NCBI GenBank assembly: GCA_937926105.1
Contig: CALANS010000211.1
Span: 1-64,000, forward strand
DNA: 64,000 nucleotides
Direction of reading: 5' to 3'
From: an uncultured Actinomycetes bacterium
GTDB lineage: Bacteria; Actinomycetota; Actinomycetes; Mycobacteriales; Nakamurellaceae
Shown here: positions 1 through 9,369 of the stretch, piece after piece
Position numbering within the stretch: the stretch's first letter is position 1
How the letters are laid out: every line of letters begins with the position of its first letter
Position numbers and translations under genes: made by a program
The notes under the pieces: generated by a model
Database searches by the model: none
Told to the model about the DNA's origin: nothing
The model's input: only the letters and a program-made list of their open reading frames with translations

Positions 1-6
1 GGCACC

Positions 7-747
7 GTGAGTGAGGCCGTAGTGAGGCAGGACCGTCGGCGCGAAGCGTCAGGTCCGGTGAACGGAGCGCCGAACGAACCATTCGGCACTCTCCACGAGG
101 CGGCAGCGGACGCGGCGAGGCAGTCATCGCCGGGCCAGGACCAGCGGGAGTTGCCGCGGCAGCGCTCCGACCAGGACGCCCCACGGCCCACCGTTGGGGA
201 CCTGGTCGACCAGGCGGCCGACGCGTTTGTCGAGTATCGGCAGGGCGTGCCTGGCGCGATCGACCGGCTGGTGCGGCTGGTCACGCCACTTTTGTGGCAC
301 ACCGCCCGGCACTGCGGGCTGAGCGCGGCGGAGGCGGAGGACGCCGTGCAGCATGCGTTCCTGACCCTGGTCCGCCGGGCGGACTCGATCGCCGATCCGC
401 GTGCCGTGGTGCGCTGGCTGACCGTGACCCTGCGCCGGCAGGCCTGGCGCGACCGGGCCGCCGCCTCCGCCGCATCCGGCGGCGAGCCCACCGAGCAGGA
501 CCTGGCACCGGTGCCGTCGGCCGAGTCGCTGGCGCTGCTCTCGGACCAGCGACAACGCTTGTGGGAACACGTGCAGGCGTTGCCGCCGCGGTGCCGCCGG
601 CTGATCGCCGTCATCGCCTTCTCGCCCCGCCCCGATTACGCCGCACTCGCCGCCGATCTCGGGATGCCGGTCGGCTCCATAGGACCCACCCGTGGCCGTT
701 GCCTGGCCAAACTCCGCGCCCGCCTGCAGGGAGAGGAATCGGCATGA
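7..747 (+). CDS. ECF-type RNA polymerase sigma factor
   Basis: A 246-residue protein that should direct RNA polymerase to a small set of promoters. Residues about 65-140 resemble sigma region 2 (the stretch LLWHTARHCGLSAAEAEDAV, then a WLTVTLRRQAWR segment). Residues about 185-240 resemble region 4, with a helix-turn-helix ending GSIGPTRGRCLAKLR. The first 60 residues are charged and of low complexity. The GTG at 7 is the first start visible, and the gene could begin before the window. The stop overlaps the next start (ATGA), so the two are co-translated. The downstream CHAT gene suggests a signalling or stress unit. No anti-sigma factor with a recognisable domain is seen. Confidence 0.85.
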   Translation: MSEAVVRQDRRREASGPVNGAPNEPFGTLHEAAADAARQSSPGQDQRELPRQRSDQDAPRPTVGDLVDQAADAFVEYRQGVPGAIDRLVRLVTPLLWHTARHCGLSAAEAEDAVQHAFLTLVRRADSIADPRAVVRWLTVTLRRQAWRDRAAASAASGGEPTEQDLAPVPSAESLALLSDQRQRLWEHVQALPPRCRRLIAVIAFSPRPDYAALAADLGMPVGSIGPTRGRCLAKLRARLQGEESA

Positions 748-1265
748 CCGACTCGACACACCCCGTTCCCGCCGGCGACGAACCCGCGGATCGCGCCGAC
801 CTGGAGCTACTGACCGACATCCTGGACCTGCACGAGGACCTGGATCCAACGCCGTCGATGCTGCCGGACCTGGTGTTGTTCGCCCTGCAGGACGAGGCGC
901 ACACCCTGGACCTGGACGCCGAGCTGGCCACGCTGATCGAGTCCGAACTGGCCGTGCCCACCGGTGCCCGGTCGGTCGAGCTGGCGCGGCGCATCACCTT
1001 CTCCAGTGACCACCTCACGGTGATGATTGCCCTGGCACCCACCGGCCACGGCAGTACCCGACTGGACGGCTGGGCGGCCCCCGGCGGGGGCCTGCAGGCC
1101 GAGCTCCGCACCGATACCGGCGTGCTGACCACCACCTGTGATGCGTCCGGCCGGTTCGCATTCGACCAGGTGCCGCCCGGGATGGCGCAACTGACCCTGC
1201 TGCCCACCGCCGACTCCGACCCGGCGGTTCGTGTCCCGGTGGTCACACCGGCGGTGAACCTGTGA
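744..1265 (+). CDS. Small acidic protein with C-terminal beta-sandwich, partner of sigma/CHAT genes
   Basis: A 173-residue protein of unknown function. Residues 1-90 are acidic and probably helical (DLELLTDILDLHEDLD). The C-terminal half reads like a carboxypeptidase-regulatory-type or Ig-like beta-sandwich, with G-L-x-A-E-L and a DASGRFAFDQVPPG turn followed by a strand. There is no membrane segment or zinc motif. It starts in an ATGA overlap with the sigma gene and lies 10 nt before the CHAT gene, so it belongs to the same operon. It may link the sigma factor to the CHAT protein or act as an unusual anti-sigma factor; that role is inference from position only. Confidence 0.6.
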   Translation: MTDSTHPVPAGDEPADRADLELLTDILDLHEDLDPTPSMLPDLVLFALQDEAHTLDLDAELATLIESELAVPTGARSVELARRITFSSDHLTVMIALAPTGHGSTRLDGWAAPGGGLQAELRTDTGVLTTTCDASGRFAFDQVPPGMAQLTLLPTADSDPAVRVPVVTPAVNL

Positions 1266-1275
1266 TGCTGTACGG

Positions 1276-3990
1276 GTGACCCCACGCCCCCGGCATACCC
1301 GGCCGGCGCGCCGATCGCCGGATGCCGAGTCGCTGCTGGAGCGCGCGCGGATCGCGGGTGATCGCGGGCGGCCGCAGCAGGCGGTCTCGCTGTGCCGCCG
1401 AGCGCTGGCCGCGGCGGGAGTGCCGCAGCCCGGCGGCGCGGCTGCCTCCGACACCGGGGCCGCCACGGCGGCGACCGGCTCGCGCGGGGATCGCCGGCAG
1501 TCCCTATGGATCCGCATCGTCATCACACTCTCGTACAACCTGGTGGAGTTGGGCCGGACGGCCGAGGCGTTCGCCCTGCTCGACCAGGCCGCCTCCGCCG
1601 CGGACTCGGCGGACCAGTTCGCCCTGCAGGCCTCCCGGGGACTGATCCACCTGCGGATCGGCGACGCGGCCGCGGCGATGTCCGACCTGAGCTCCGCGAT
1701 CGATGGCATGCATGACCGCGACCTGGAGGACCTGGCCCGCACGCTGCTCAATCGCGGCGTGCTGCACATGATGGCGGGCGACCTTCCCGCGGCGCAGGCC
1801 GACACCACGCGCGCCGAAAGCGCGGCGGCGGGCGCGGACGCGGGCACGGTCGTGTTCATGGCCCGCCATAACCTCGGGTACCTGCGTTTTCTGGCCGGCG
1901 ACCTGCCCGGCTCGCTGCAGGCGATGGACGAGGCACAACAATTGGCGCCCGAGCAGGCCCTCGGCGTGCCGACCCTGGATCGAGCACGGGTGCTGCTGGC
2001 GGCCGGCCTGCTGGGCGAGGCTCGGGATTACGTGGACAGCGCCATCGGCACCTTCACCCGGAACCGGGCACGCGCCGACCTGACCGATGCGCTGCTGGTC
2101 GGCGCCGACATCGCCATCACCGGCGGGGAGCCCCCCCGGGCACGGTTGCTGGCCCGGCGTGCCGCCCGGATCAGCGTCCAGCGGGGCAACGCGGCGGTCG
2201 AGCTGCTCGCGCGGCTGGCGGAGCAGCGGGCGGAGGCCGCCGCCCGTCGCGCGGCCCGGCGATCGGGGCATCCGGCCAGCGCGACGCGGTGTCGCGCCGC
2301 TGCGGTCGCCGCCGAAGCCTTGGCGCAGGAGCTGCGGGATGCGGGCCGGAACACGGAGGCGGCCATCGCGACCCAGTTGGCGGTCGAGGGGCTGCTGGAC
2401 GCGGGTGACGTGTCCGCCGCCGACGAGCTGTTCCGGACCGCCGGCACCGCGTCGGGCGCCCTGCCGCTGGCGGGTCGGCTGCAGGCGCAGCTGATGGCTG
2501 CCCGGATCGCGCTGTCCTCCGGCCGCCGCGCGGAGGGCGTGGCCCGGTTGCGTCGTGGACTGGACGACCTGGGGAGGTTCCAGGCGCTGCTGGGCTCACA
2601 GGACCTGCAGACCGCCAGCGCGGTGTGGGGTCGGCAGCTGGCCTCCGCCGGCCTGCGGGCCGCCGTGGATACCGGATCGCCCGCGCAGATCCTGCAGTGG
2701 CTGGAACGCTCCCGGGCGGCCAGCACCCGGCTGCCGCATATCCGCCCGCCCGCCGATCCGGCATTGGCCGACGATCTCGGTGTGCTGCGGATCGCCGAGG
2801 CCGCCGCCCGGTCCGCGCTGCTGGCCGGCGCCCGGGATGTCGGGCGGGAGCGGGAGATCGCCGAGCTGCGCCGCAGGATCCGGGCGCGGACCTGGACCCT
2901 GGGCGGCGCCGGAACCGCGTTGCGGCCGCCGTCGCTGCGCAGCGTGCAGCGCCTGCTGGCCGATTCTGCCGGTGCCGGCGCGCCCACTGTGCTGGCCTAC
3001 TTCCATGGCGCGGGCCAGGTGCACGTGCTGCTCATCACGGCCGGTCGCGCGCGGTACCTGCCCCTGGCACCGTTGGGCCGGTGCGAGGAGCTGAACCGGA
3101 TCGTGGCGGCGGACCTGGATCTGTTGGCCGCGGACCGGGTCGCCGCGCCGCTGCGCGCGGTGGCCGCGCGGTCGCTCTCGGCGGCGCTGGGCGAGCTGTC
3201 CGAGCGGCTGGTCGCGCCGGTGTTGCGGGCGGCCTCCGGGCCGGTGCTGGTCTCCGGGGCGGGTCCGCTGTCGGCGGTGCCGTGGCCGCTGCTGCCGGCG
3301 TTGGCCGGCCGGTCGGTGACCGTGACCACCTCGGTGTCCGGCAGTATCGCGGGCCTGGCGCCCCGGCCGATCGCCTACCGGCGGGGTGTGTTGGCGGTCG
3401 CGGGTCCGGAGGTGGTGCGCGCCCCGGATGAGGTGCACGCGGTCGTCGGCTGCTATCCGGACGCACGTGCCCTGACCGGTGCCGCGGCGACCGGGTCGGC
3501 GGTGCTCGGCGCGATCCCGGCCGGTGGGCTGCTGCACATCGCCGCGCACGGCCAGCACGAGTCGCACAGCCCGCTGTTCTCCTCGGTGGTGCTGGCGGAC
3601 GGCCCGCTGTACGCCTACGACATCGCCCCCAACGGCGCCCTGCCCGACCAGATCGTGCTGTCCTGCTGCGATGTCGGGCGCAGCGCGGTGCGCGGTGACG
3701 GCGAGCCGCTCGGCCTGGCGGTGGCGCTGCTCCGCAGCGGGGTGCGCACGGTGGTGGCCGCGGTGGCGCCGGTCGCCGATCGCGCCGCCGAGGCGGTGAT
3801 GACGGGGTATCACGCTGCGCTGGCCGCTGGGCGGCCGCCGGCCGCCGCGCTCGCCGAGGCGCTGCCGCTGGCCGGTGACGCCCCGGCCCCGTTCTGTTGC
3901 TTCGGCGCCGGAGCCGGGCCCGGCATTGCCGACGCGTCTGCCGCACCGAGCGGGCCCGCCGTGGCAGCGGCGCACGGGGCGGTGCGCTAG
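1276..3990 (+). CDS. TPR-repeat CHAT-domain (caspase-like) protein
   Basis: A 904-residue protein. Residues about 20-520 are helical TPR-type repeats, and residues about 560-880 form a CHAT domain, a caspase/separase-fold cysteine peptidase. The expected catalytic pair is present: His758 in HIAAHGQHE and Cys798 in LSCCDVG. It therefore looks catalytically competent, with the TPRs probably binding a partner or substrate. The GTG start at 1276 fits the reading frame. A GATGCT hexamer 6 nt upstream could give an extra leaderless transcript, although the gene is also in the sigma operon. CHAT proteins are known as effectors or signal proteases in several bacterial defence systems; no gasdermin or nuclease partner is visible here. 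Confidence 0.85.
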   Translation: MTPRPRHTRPARRSPDAESLLERARIAGDRGRPQQAVSLCRRALAAAGVPQPGGAAASDTGAATAATGSRGDRRQSLWIRIVITLSYNLVELGRTAEAFALLDQAASAADSADQFALQASRGLIHLRIGDAAAAMSDLSSAIDGMHDRDLEDLARTLLNRGVLHMMAGDLPAAQADTTRAESAAAGADAGTVVFMARHNLGYLRFLAGDLPGSLQAMDEAQQLAPEQALGVPTLDRARVLLAAGLLGEARDYVDSAIGTFTRNRARADLTDALLVGADIAITGGEPPRARLLARRAARISVQRGNAAVELLARLAEQRAEAAARRAARRSGHPASATRCRAAAVAAEALAQELRDAGRNTEAAIATQLAVEGLLDAGDVSAADELFRTAGTASGALPLAGRLQAQLMAARIALSSGRRAEGVARLRRGLDDLGRFQALLGSQDLQTASAVWGRQLASAGLRAAVDTGSPAQILQWLERSRAASTRLPHIRPPADPALADDLGVLRIAEAAARSALLAGARDVGREREIAELRRRIRARTWTLGGAGTALRPPSLRSVQRLLADSAGAGAPTVLAYFHGAGQVHVLLITAGRARYLPLAPLGRCEELNRIVAADLDLLAADRVAAPLRAVAARSLSAALGELSERLVAPVLRAASGPVLVSGAGPLSAVPWPLLPALAGRSVTVTTSVSGSIAGLAPRPIAYRRGVLAVAGPEVVRAPDEVHAVVGCYPDARALTGAAATGSAVLGAIPAGGLLHIAAHGQHESHSPLFSSVVLADGPLYAYDIAPNGALPDQIVLSCCDVGRSAVRGDGEPLGLAVALLRSGVRTVVAAVAPVADRAAEAVMTGYHAALAAGRPPAAALAEALPLAGDAPAPFCCFGAGAGPGIADASAAPSGPAVAAAHGAVR

Positions 3991-3993
3991 CCG

Positions 3994-5514
3994 ATGGCGT
4001 GGGTGTTGTTGGCCGTCGGGCTGCTGCTGATCGTGCTGACCGCGGTGTACGTGGCGGCCGAGTTCTCCCTGGTGACGGTCGATCGGGCGGCGGTGGACCG
4101 GGCGGCAGCCGGTGGCGGGCGGGCGCGGGCGGTGCAGGCCGGCCTGCGCCGGCTGTCCACCCAGCTATCCGGGGCGCAGGTCGGCATCACCGTCACCACC
4201 CTCGCGCTCGGCTACGTGATGGAGCCGTCGCTGGCGGCCCTGCTGGCCGGCCCACTGCGGGCCACTGGCCTGTCGGAGGTGGCAGCCGCCTCGGTCGCCG
4301 TGACGGTCTCGCTGGTGCTGGCCACTGCGTTGTCCATGGTGTTCGGCGAGCTGGTGCCCAAGAACATCGCCATCGCACAGCCGCTGCGCACCGCGGGACT
4401 GGTGATGGGGCCATTGCGTGCCACCACGACCGTCAGCAAGCCGCTGATCTGGGCACTCAACGGCACCGCCAACGGCGTGCTGCGCCTGCTGGGCATCGCC
4501 CCGCAGGAGGAGCTTCGGTCCACCCGGTCGGCGCAGGAGCTGGCCTCGCTGGTGCTCCGGTCCGGGGCGCAGGGCACCCTGGAACAGCGCACCGCGCGGC
4601 TGCTCGCCCGGTCGCTGGCCTTCTCCGGCAAGACCGCCGACGACGTGCTCACCCCCCGCGTCGATGTGGAGTTCGTCCGCGCCGACGACCCGGCCGGCAC
4701 CGTGATCGAGGCGGCGCTGGCCTCCGGGCACTCCCGGTTCCCGGTGATGGGCACCGACGCCGACGACGTGGTGGGGCTGGTGCATCTCAAGCGGGTGGTG
4801 GCCGTCCCACCGGACCAGCGAGCGGATGTGACGGTGCGGGCGCTGATGGTGCCGGCACCGGTGGTTCCCGGCACGCTGCCGCTGGACGACGCGCTGGAGC
4901 TGCTGCGCGGGCGCGGCCTGCAACTGGCGGTGGTGGTTGACGAATACGGCGGCACGGCCGGCGTGGTCACCCTGGAGGACGTGGTGGAGGAGCTGGTCGG
5001 GGAGATCGCCGACGAGCACGACCCGTCCGAGCGCCGGCCGGTCCCGCGGCCGGACGGCACCTGGCTGCTGCCCGGAGCGCTGCGCCCGGACGAGATCGCC
5101 GACCTCACCGGGGTGGGGCTGCCCGAATCCGGGTCCTACGAGACGGTGGCCGGACTGCTGATGGACCGGCTGGGCCGGCTGCCGCGGGTCGGCGACGACG
5201 TGCTGGTGACGGCGGTGCTGGCGGCGGACCGCCCATTGGGTGCCCTGCCCGGCGACCGGGCAATGGCCGTCGATCCCGACTCCGACCTGCCCCGGCCCGT
5301 CACCGCCCGGCTGACCGCCCGCCGGCTGGACGGCCGCCGGCTGGCCGAGCTGCAGCTGTCCGCGGCGCACCCCGGTGAACACGATCCGGACGCGCCGCAC
5401 CGGGACAGCGGTGCCGAGCACGACGAGGCGGGCGGCGACTCGAACGGACCGGCAGCAGGGCTGGGAAACGAGCCGGGAACACGGCCCGGTCCGGGCGACG
5501 GGAGATCGCGATGA
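3994..5514 (+). CDS. CNNM/CBS-domain membrane protein with CorC_HlyC domain (hemolysin-C family)
   Basis: A 506-residue inner-membrane protein. The N-terminal 190 residues carry the CNNM (DUF21) transmembrane domain, recognisable by YVAAEFSLVTVDR and FGELVPKNIAIAQP. Two CBS motifs follow, the second ending VVVDEYGGTAGVVTLEDVVE. A CorC_HlyC-type C-terminal domain occupies about 350-440, and the tail is disordered. This family is linked to Mg2+/Co2+ efflux or homeostasis. The gene starts 3 nt after the CHAT stop and overlaps the next, paralogous gene by ATGA, so the two probably form a heteromeric pair. Confidence 0.88.
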   Translation: MAWVLLAVGLLLIVLTAVYVAAEFSLVTVDRAAVDRAAAGGGRARAVQAGLRRLSTQLSGAQVGITVTTLALGYVMEPSLAALLAGPLRATGLSEVAAASVAVTVSLVLATALSMVFGELVPKNIAIAQPLRTAGLVMGPLRATTTVSKPLIWALNGTANGVLRLLGIAPQEELRSTRSAQELASLVLRSGAQGTLEQRTARLLARSLAFSGKTADDVLTPRVDVEFVRADDPAGTVIEAALASGHSRFPVMGTDADDVVGLVHLKRVVAVPPDQRADVTVRALMVPAPVVPGTLPLDDALELLRGRGLQLAVVVDEYGGTAGVVTLEDVVEELVGEIADEHDPSERRPVPRPDGTWLLPGALRPDEIADLTGVGLPESGSYETVAGLLMDRLGRLPRVGDDVLVTAVLAADRPLGALPGDRAMAVDPDSDLPRPVTARLTARRLDGRRLAELQLSAAHPGEHDPDAPHRDSGAEHDEAGGDSNGPAAGLGNEPGTRPGPGDGRSR

Positions 5515-6635
5515 GTTGGCTGCTGCTGGTGGTTCTGGCACTGCTGGCGGCATCGGCGCTGTTCGTCGCGGCCGAGTTCTCCCTGGTGGCGGCGCGTCGC
5601 ACGCAGATCGAGCCGCTGGCGGTGACGAGTGGCCGCGCCCGCTCCACGCTGGCCGCGATGCAGGATGTCTCGCTGATGATGGCGTGCGCTCAGCTGGGCA
5701 TCACCGCCTGCGGGGTACTGCTCGGCGCGGTCGGCGAACCGGCTGTGGCCCACCTGCTGGAGCCGGCGTTCGCCGCCATGGGGCTGCCGACAGGCGCCGT
5801 CGCGCCGACGGCGCTGGTGATCGCGTTGGTGCTGGTGGTCTCGGCGCATGTGGCATTCGGCGAGATGGTGCCCAAGAACATTGCGCTGGCTGGGCCGGAG
5901 CGGGTGGCGATGGCTCTGGCACCCGGTTTGCGCTGGCTGACGCGGGTGCTCGGGCCGATCGTGAGCGGCCTGAACCACCTGGCCAATGCGGTGGTGCGGC
6001 GCCTCGGCGTCGAGCCCAGCGCGGAGGTGGCGTCCACCTTTACCCGCGCGGAGGTGGCGGCGCTGGTGGCGCAGTCCGCGCGGGAGGGGCTGCTGGACCC
6101 GGAGGACGAGCAGCTCATCGGGTCGGCGCTGGACTTCGAGACGGCCACGGTCGCGGATGTGCTGGTACCCGACGCCGAGCTGGTGACGGTCGGCCCGGCG
6201 CCCAGCGCCGCCGACGTCGAGCGGGCGTGCGCCCGGTCCGGATTCTCCCGGTTTCCGGTGCTGGCCGACCCGCCATTCGGCGGTGACGGCCCCTCCGGCG
6301 ACACCCCGTCGGAGGGTGCGCGCTTCGCGGGGTTCGTGCACGTCCGAGATGCGATGCGGGTGCTGGTGGACCGACGCAACGATCCGCTGCCCGCCTCGGC
6401 GATCCGCACCTTGCCCGTCACCGCTCCCGACGTGCCGCTGCGCACCGCGCTGGATCTCATGCGGTCCCGCCGGGCGCACCTGGCACGGGTGGTCGGGCCG
6501 GACGGGCCCGTCGGGGTGCTGATGCTGGAGGACGTCATCGAATCCCTGGTCGGCGACGTGGTGGACGCCACGCGACGCGGGGCGGCCCGACCGCCCGCCG
6601 GACCGTCGCCGGGCGGGGCCGCGCCGATCCGCTGA
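5511..6635 (+). CDS. CNNM/CBS-domain membrane protein without CorC_HlyC domain
   Basis: A 374-residue paralogue of the preceding protein. It has the CNNM transmembrane domain (FVAAEFSLVAARR, FGEMVPKNIALAGP) and two CBS motifs, the second reaching VGVLMLEDVIESLVGD. It ends shortly after the CBS pair and so lacks the CorC_HlyC module of its neighbour. Tandem long and short CNNM/CBS pairs are common in actinobacteria. The start overlaps the previous stop (ATGA). The long and short forms probably work together in cation homeostasis; the transported ion cannot be read from sequence. Confidence 0.87.
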   Translation: MSWLLLVVLALLAASALFVAAEFSLVAARRTQIEPLAVTSGRARSTLAAMQDVSLMMACAQLGITACGVLLGAVGEPAVAHLLEPAFAAMGLPTGAVAPTALVIALVLVVSAHVAFGEMVPKNIALAGPERVAMALAPGLRWLTRVLGPIVSGLNHLANAVVRRLGVEPSAEVASTFTRAEVAALVAQSAREGLLDPEDEQLIGSALDFETATVADVLVPDAELVTVGPAPSAADVERACARSGFSRFPVLADPPFGGDGPSGDTPSEGARFAGFVHVRDAMRVLVDRRNDPLPASAIRTLPVTAPDVPLRTALDLMRSRRAHLARVVGPDGPVGVLMLEDVIESLVGDVVDATRRGAARPPAGPSPGGAAPIR

Positions 6636-6637
6636 TC

Positions 6638-6643
6638 TAGGCT
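6638..6643 (+). promoter_or_regulatory. -10 element for a leaderless pafA transcript
   Basis: TAGGCT lies exactly 7 nt before the pafA ATG. A TAnnnT hexamer at this distance places the transcription start at the initiation codon, the usual arrangement for actinobacterial leaderless mRNAs. No Shine-Dalgarno sequence is present between the hexamer and the ATG. Confidence 0.6.
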
Positions 6644-6650
6644 GAGCCGT

Positions 6651-8012
6651 ATGCGGCGCCGCATCCTCGGGATCGAGACGGAATTCGGAATCACCTGCAC
6701 CTTCCGGGGGCAGCGTCGGCTGAGCCCGGATGAGGTGGCGCGCTATCTGTTCCGGCGGGTGGTGTCCTGGGGCCGGTCATCGAACGTGTTCCTGCGCAAC
6801 GGCTCCCGGCTGTACCTGGATGTCGGCTCGCACCCGGAGTACGCCACGGCCGAGTGTGACGATCTGCCCACCCTGATCGCGCACGACAAGGCCGGTGAGC
6901 AGATCCTGCAGGATCTGGTCGCGGACGCCGAGTCGCGGCTGGCCGACGAGGGGATCGGCGGCGACATCTACCTGTTCAAGAACAACACCGACTCGGCCGG
7001 CAACTCCTACGGGTGCCACGAGAACTACCTGATCACTCGCGCGGGGGAGTTCTCCAAGATCGCCGATGGGCTGATCCCGTTCCTGGTGACCCGGCAGCTG
7101 ATCGCCGGCGCCGGCAAGATCGTGCAGTCTGCGCGGGGCACCGCCAGCTACCACCTCTCACAGCGGGCCGACCACATCTGGGAGGGCGTGTCCAGCGCCA
7201 CCACCCGGTCCCGGCCGATTATCAACACCCGCGACGAGCCGCACGCCGATGCGGAGAAGTTCCGCCGGCTGCACGTGATCGTCGGCGACTCCAACATGAG
7301 CGAGACCACGACCATGCTCAAGGTGGGCTCCGCGGCGCTGGTGCTGGAGATGATCGAGGCAGGTGTGCCGCTGCGGGACTTCAGCTTCGAGAACCCGATC
7401 AGGGCCATCCGGGAGATCTCCCACGACCTGACCGGACGCAAGCCGGTGCGGCTGGCCGGCGGCGGCGAGGTGTCGGCGTTGGCCGCCCAGCAGGACTACT
7501 ACGCGCGCGCCGTGGACTTCGTGGCGCGTCGGGGTAGCGACCCCGTGACCGACCGGGTCCTTGGCCTGTGGGGGCGAGTGCTGGACGCGGTGGAGTCCCG
7601 CGATATGTCCAGCGTGGACACCGAGATCGACTGGGTGATCAAGAAGAAGCTGCTGGACTCCTACGCCCGGCGGCACGACTTGCCGCTGGACCACCCGCGA
7701 ATCGCCCAGCTGGACCTGACCTACCACGACGTGCGGCCCGGCCGGGGGCTGTACTCGTTGCTGGCCGCGCGGGGCCAGGCGGCGCGGGTGGTCGACGACG
7801 CCGAGATCGACAAGGCCACGGTGCAGCCACCGCAGACCACCCGGGCGAAGCTGCGGGGCGACTTCGTGGCGGCCGCCCAGGATGCCGGCCGGGACTACAC
7901 CGTGGACTGGGTGCACCTGAAGCTGAACGACCAGGCGCAGCGCACGGTGCTGCTCAAGGACCCGTTCGAGGCCGTCGACGAGCGGGTGGACCGGCTCATC
8001 GCAGCGATGTGA
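6651..8012 (+). CDS. pafA: Pup-protein ligase PafA
   Basis: A 453-residue cytoplasmic ligase that uses ATP to attach the C-terminal glutamate of Pup to lysines of proteins bound for the mycobacterial-type proteasome. The N-terminus has the glutamine-synthetase-like motif [14 protein letters not shown]. Conserved blocks follow, including [39 protein letters not shown] and [20 protein letters not shown]. Length matches the family (about 450). No prcBA, pup or dop gene is upstream; the neighbours there are CNNM/CBS genes. pafB and pafC follow downstream. Confidence 0.97.
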   Translation: MRRRILGIETEFGITCTFRGQRRLSPDEVARYLFRRVVSWGRSSNVFLRNGSRLYLDVGSHPEYATAECDDLPTLIAHDKAGEQILQDLVADAESRLADEGIGGDIYLFKNNTDSAGNSYGCHENYLITRAGEFSKIADGLIPFLVTRQLIAGAGKIVQSARGTASYHLSQRADHIWEGVSSATTRSRPIINTRDEPHADAEKFRRLHVIVGDSNMSETTTMLKVGSAALVLEMIEAGVPLRDFSFENPIRAIREISHDLTGRKPVRLAGGGEVSALAAQQDYYARAVDFVARRGSDPVTDRVLGLWGRVLDAVESRDMSSVDTEIDWVIKKKLLDSYARRHDLPLDHPRIAQLDLTYHDVRPGRGLYSLLAARGQAARVVDDAEIDKATVQPPQTTRAKLRGDFVAAAQDAGRDYTVDWVHLKLNDQAQRTVLLKDPFEAVDERVDRLIAAM

Positions 8013-8039
8013 CGGCTGCTCCGTCACCGCCGTCAGCGC

Positions 8040-8101
8040 CACTTGCCGCCACCCATCACCGCTAGCCGCCCCGTCACCCCCACTTGCCGTCACCCATCAC
8101 C
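8040..8101 (+). repeat. Two 21-nt direct repeats downstream of pafA
   Basis: Two copies of a 21-nt unit beginning CACTTGCCG and ending CACCCATCACC lie at 8040-8060 and 8081-8101, differing at one base, with a 41-nt period. Two units are too few for a CRISPR. They adjoin the inverted-repeat element at 8105-8203 and may be part of the same intergenic element. Confidence 0.7.
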
Positions 8102-8104
8102 CCC

Positions 8105-8203
8105 GCATGGATCAACTTCCCTGGCATGCACGAACGTCGTCCCATCAGCATCACCCGTCACAAATTGGCCACGATGATGCCTGCAGAGGAAGTTGATCCA
8201 TGC
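8105..8203. repeat. 99-nt inverted-repeat element between pafA and pafB
   Basis: GCATGGATCAACTTCC at 8105-8120 is repeated as its exact reverse complement at 8188-8203. The next bases inward can also pair, with a gap: CTGGCAT against ATGCCTGCAGA. The result is a long imperfect hairpin enclosing about 67 nt. No ORF is inside. It could be a REP/MITE-like mobile palindrome, a terminator for pafA or a structured RNA; the sequence alone does not decide. Confidence 0.7.
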
Positions 8204-8271
8204 GGAGGGGAGTGGGGCGATCGGTGACGGGGATCGCACATCGGGTCGGTCCGTGTGACACCCTGTCAGAC

Positions 8272-9369
8272 GTGCCCGTCTCCAAAGCAGAGCGCCTGCT
8301 CGACCTGGTGATCGCGCTGCTGAACTCGCGTTACTACCGCACCGCGGCATGGATCAGGGAGCGGGTGGCGGGCTACGGGGATGCCGCCAGCGACGACGCG
8401 TTCTCCCGGATGTTCGAGCGGGACAAGCAGGAACTGCGCGACATGGGGATCCCGATCGAGACCCAGCCCGGCGGCGACGGATACCGCATCCGCCCGGGGG
8501 AGTTCGCCCTGCCCGAGATGTCGTTCACCGCGGCCGAGTCCGCGGCCCTGGCCGTAGCATCCCGGCTGTGGGAGACCACCGTGCTGGGTGAGGCGGGCTC
8601 GGCGGCGATCCGCAAGCTGCGGGACGCCGCGGACCAGCCGCTCGACGAATCCTCAGCCGACGACATCCCCGCGGACGGCGGTCCGCCCGGCACCGGTGCG
8701 GCCGACGTCACGCGGCCGGACGGCGACGGATTCGGCCGGCCGAGCGCCGGATTGCAGGCTCGCCTGCGCACCTCGGAGCCGGCGTTCGGCGACCTGTTTG
8801 CCGCCCTGCGGGCCGGCCGCGCCGTGCGTTTCGACTACCGCACCGCCTCCGGCGCCCGTCCGGAGACCCGGTCTCTGGAGCCATGGGGCATGGTCAGCTA
8901 CCACGGTGCCTGGTACGTGGTCGGCCAGGACACCGTGCGGGGCGCTCCCCGGACCTTCCGACTGTCCCGGATCAGCGGACCGGTGACGACCGCCGGCCGG
9001 GTCGGGGCGGTGACGGTGCCGTCGGGTGTGCGCCTGAAGGACCTGGTGATGGCCAGCGCCGGACCCGCCGAGTCCCGCTCGGCGCTGCTGCGGGTGCGGT
9101 CCGGCCGGGCGGCGGGCGTGCGGCGCGGCGCCACCGTGGTGCATCCGGCGGACCGGGCCGACGGCTTCGACGAACTCCAGGTGCCGATGCCGGCCCTGTG
9201 GGATAGCGCCCGGCGAATCGCCGGTCACGGCCCGGACGTGGTGGTGATCGACCCTCCTGACCTGCGGGACGCGGTGCTGCACCTGCTGCGCGGCGCCGCC
9301 GGCCAGCTGTCCGGCGACCCCTCGGGGCACTCGGTGCAGGCGACCTACGACGACGAGGCGCGGCCATGA
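8272..9369 (+). CDS. pafB: WYL-domain transcriptional regulator PafB
   Basis: A 365-residue DNA-binding regulator. In mycobacteria PafB works with PafC to activate the LexA-independent DNA-damage response. It has an N-terminal winged HTH (KAERLLDLVIALLNSRYYRT) and a WYL domain around 190-270 (EPWGMVSYHGAWYVVGQD). The GTG at 8272 was chosen over an upstream ATG at 8200: homology begins at VSKAERLLD, and a CACCCT hexamer lies 7 nt before the GTG. It overlaps pafC by ATGA. Confidence 0.93.
   Translation: MPVSKAERLLDLVIALLNSRYYRTAAWIRERVAGYGDAASDDAFSRMFERDKQELRDMGIPIETQPGGDGYRIRPGEFALPEMSFTAAESAALAVASRLWETTVLGEAGSAAIRKLRDAADQPLDESSADDIPADGGPPGTGAADVTRPDGDGFGRPSAGLQARLRTSEPAFGDLFAALRAGRAVRFDYRTASGARPETRSLEPWGMVSYHGAWYVVGQDTVRGAPRTFRLSRISGPVTTAGRVGAVTVPSGVRLKDLVMASAGPAESRSALLRVRSGRAAGVRRGATVVHPADRADGFDELQVPMPALWDSARRIAGHGPDVVVIDPPDLRDAVLHLLRGAAGQLSGDPSGHSVQATYDDEARP

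Noticed and set aside
2596..3975. A 459-codon minus-strand frame opposite the CHAT gene
   Set aside because: Arg/Gln/His/Gly-rich shadow frame without domain; the CHAT catalytic residues support the plus-strand gene.
8040..8101. Short direct repeats as a CRISPR array
   Set aside because: Only two units with one 20-nt spacer and no cas genes; more likely an intergenic repeat.
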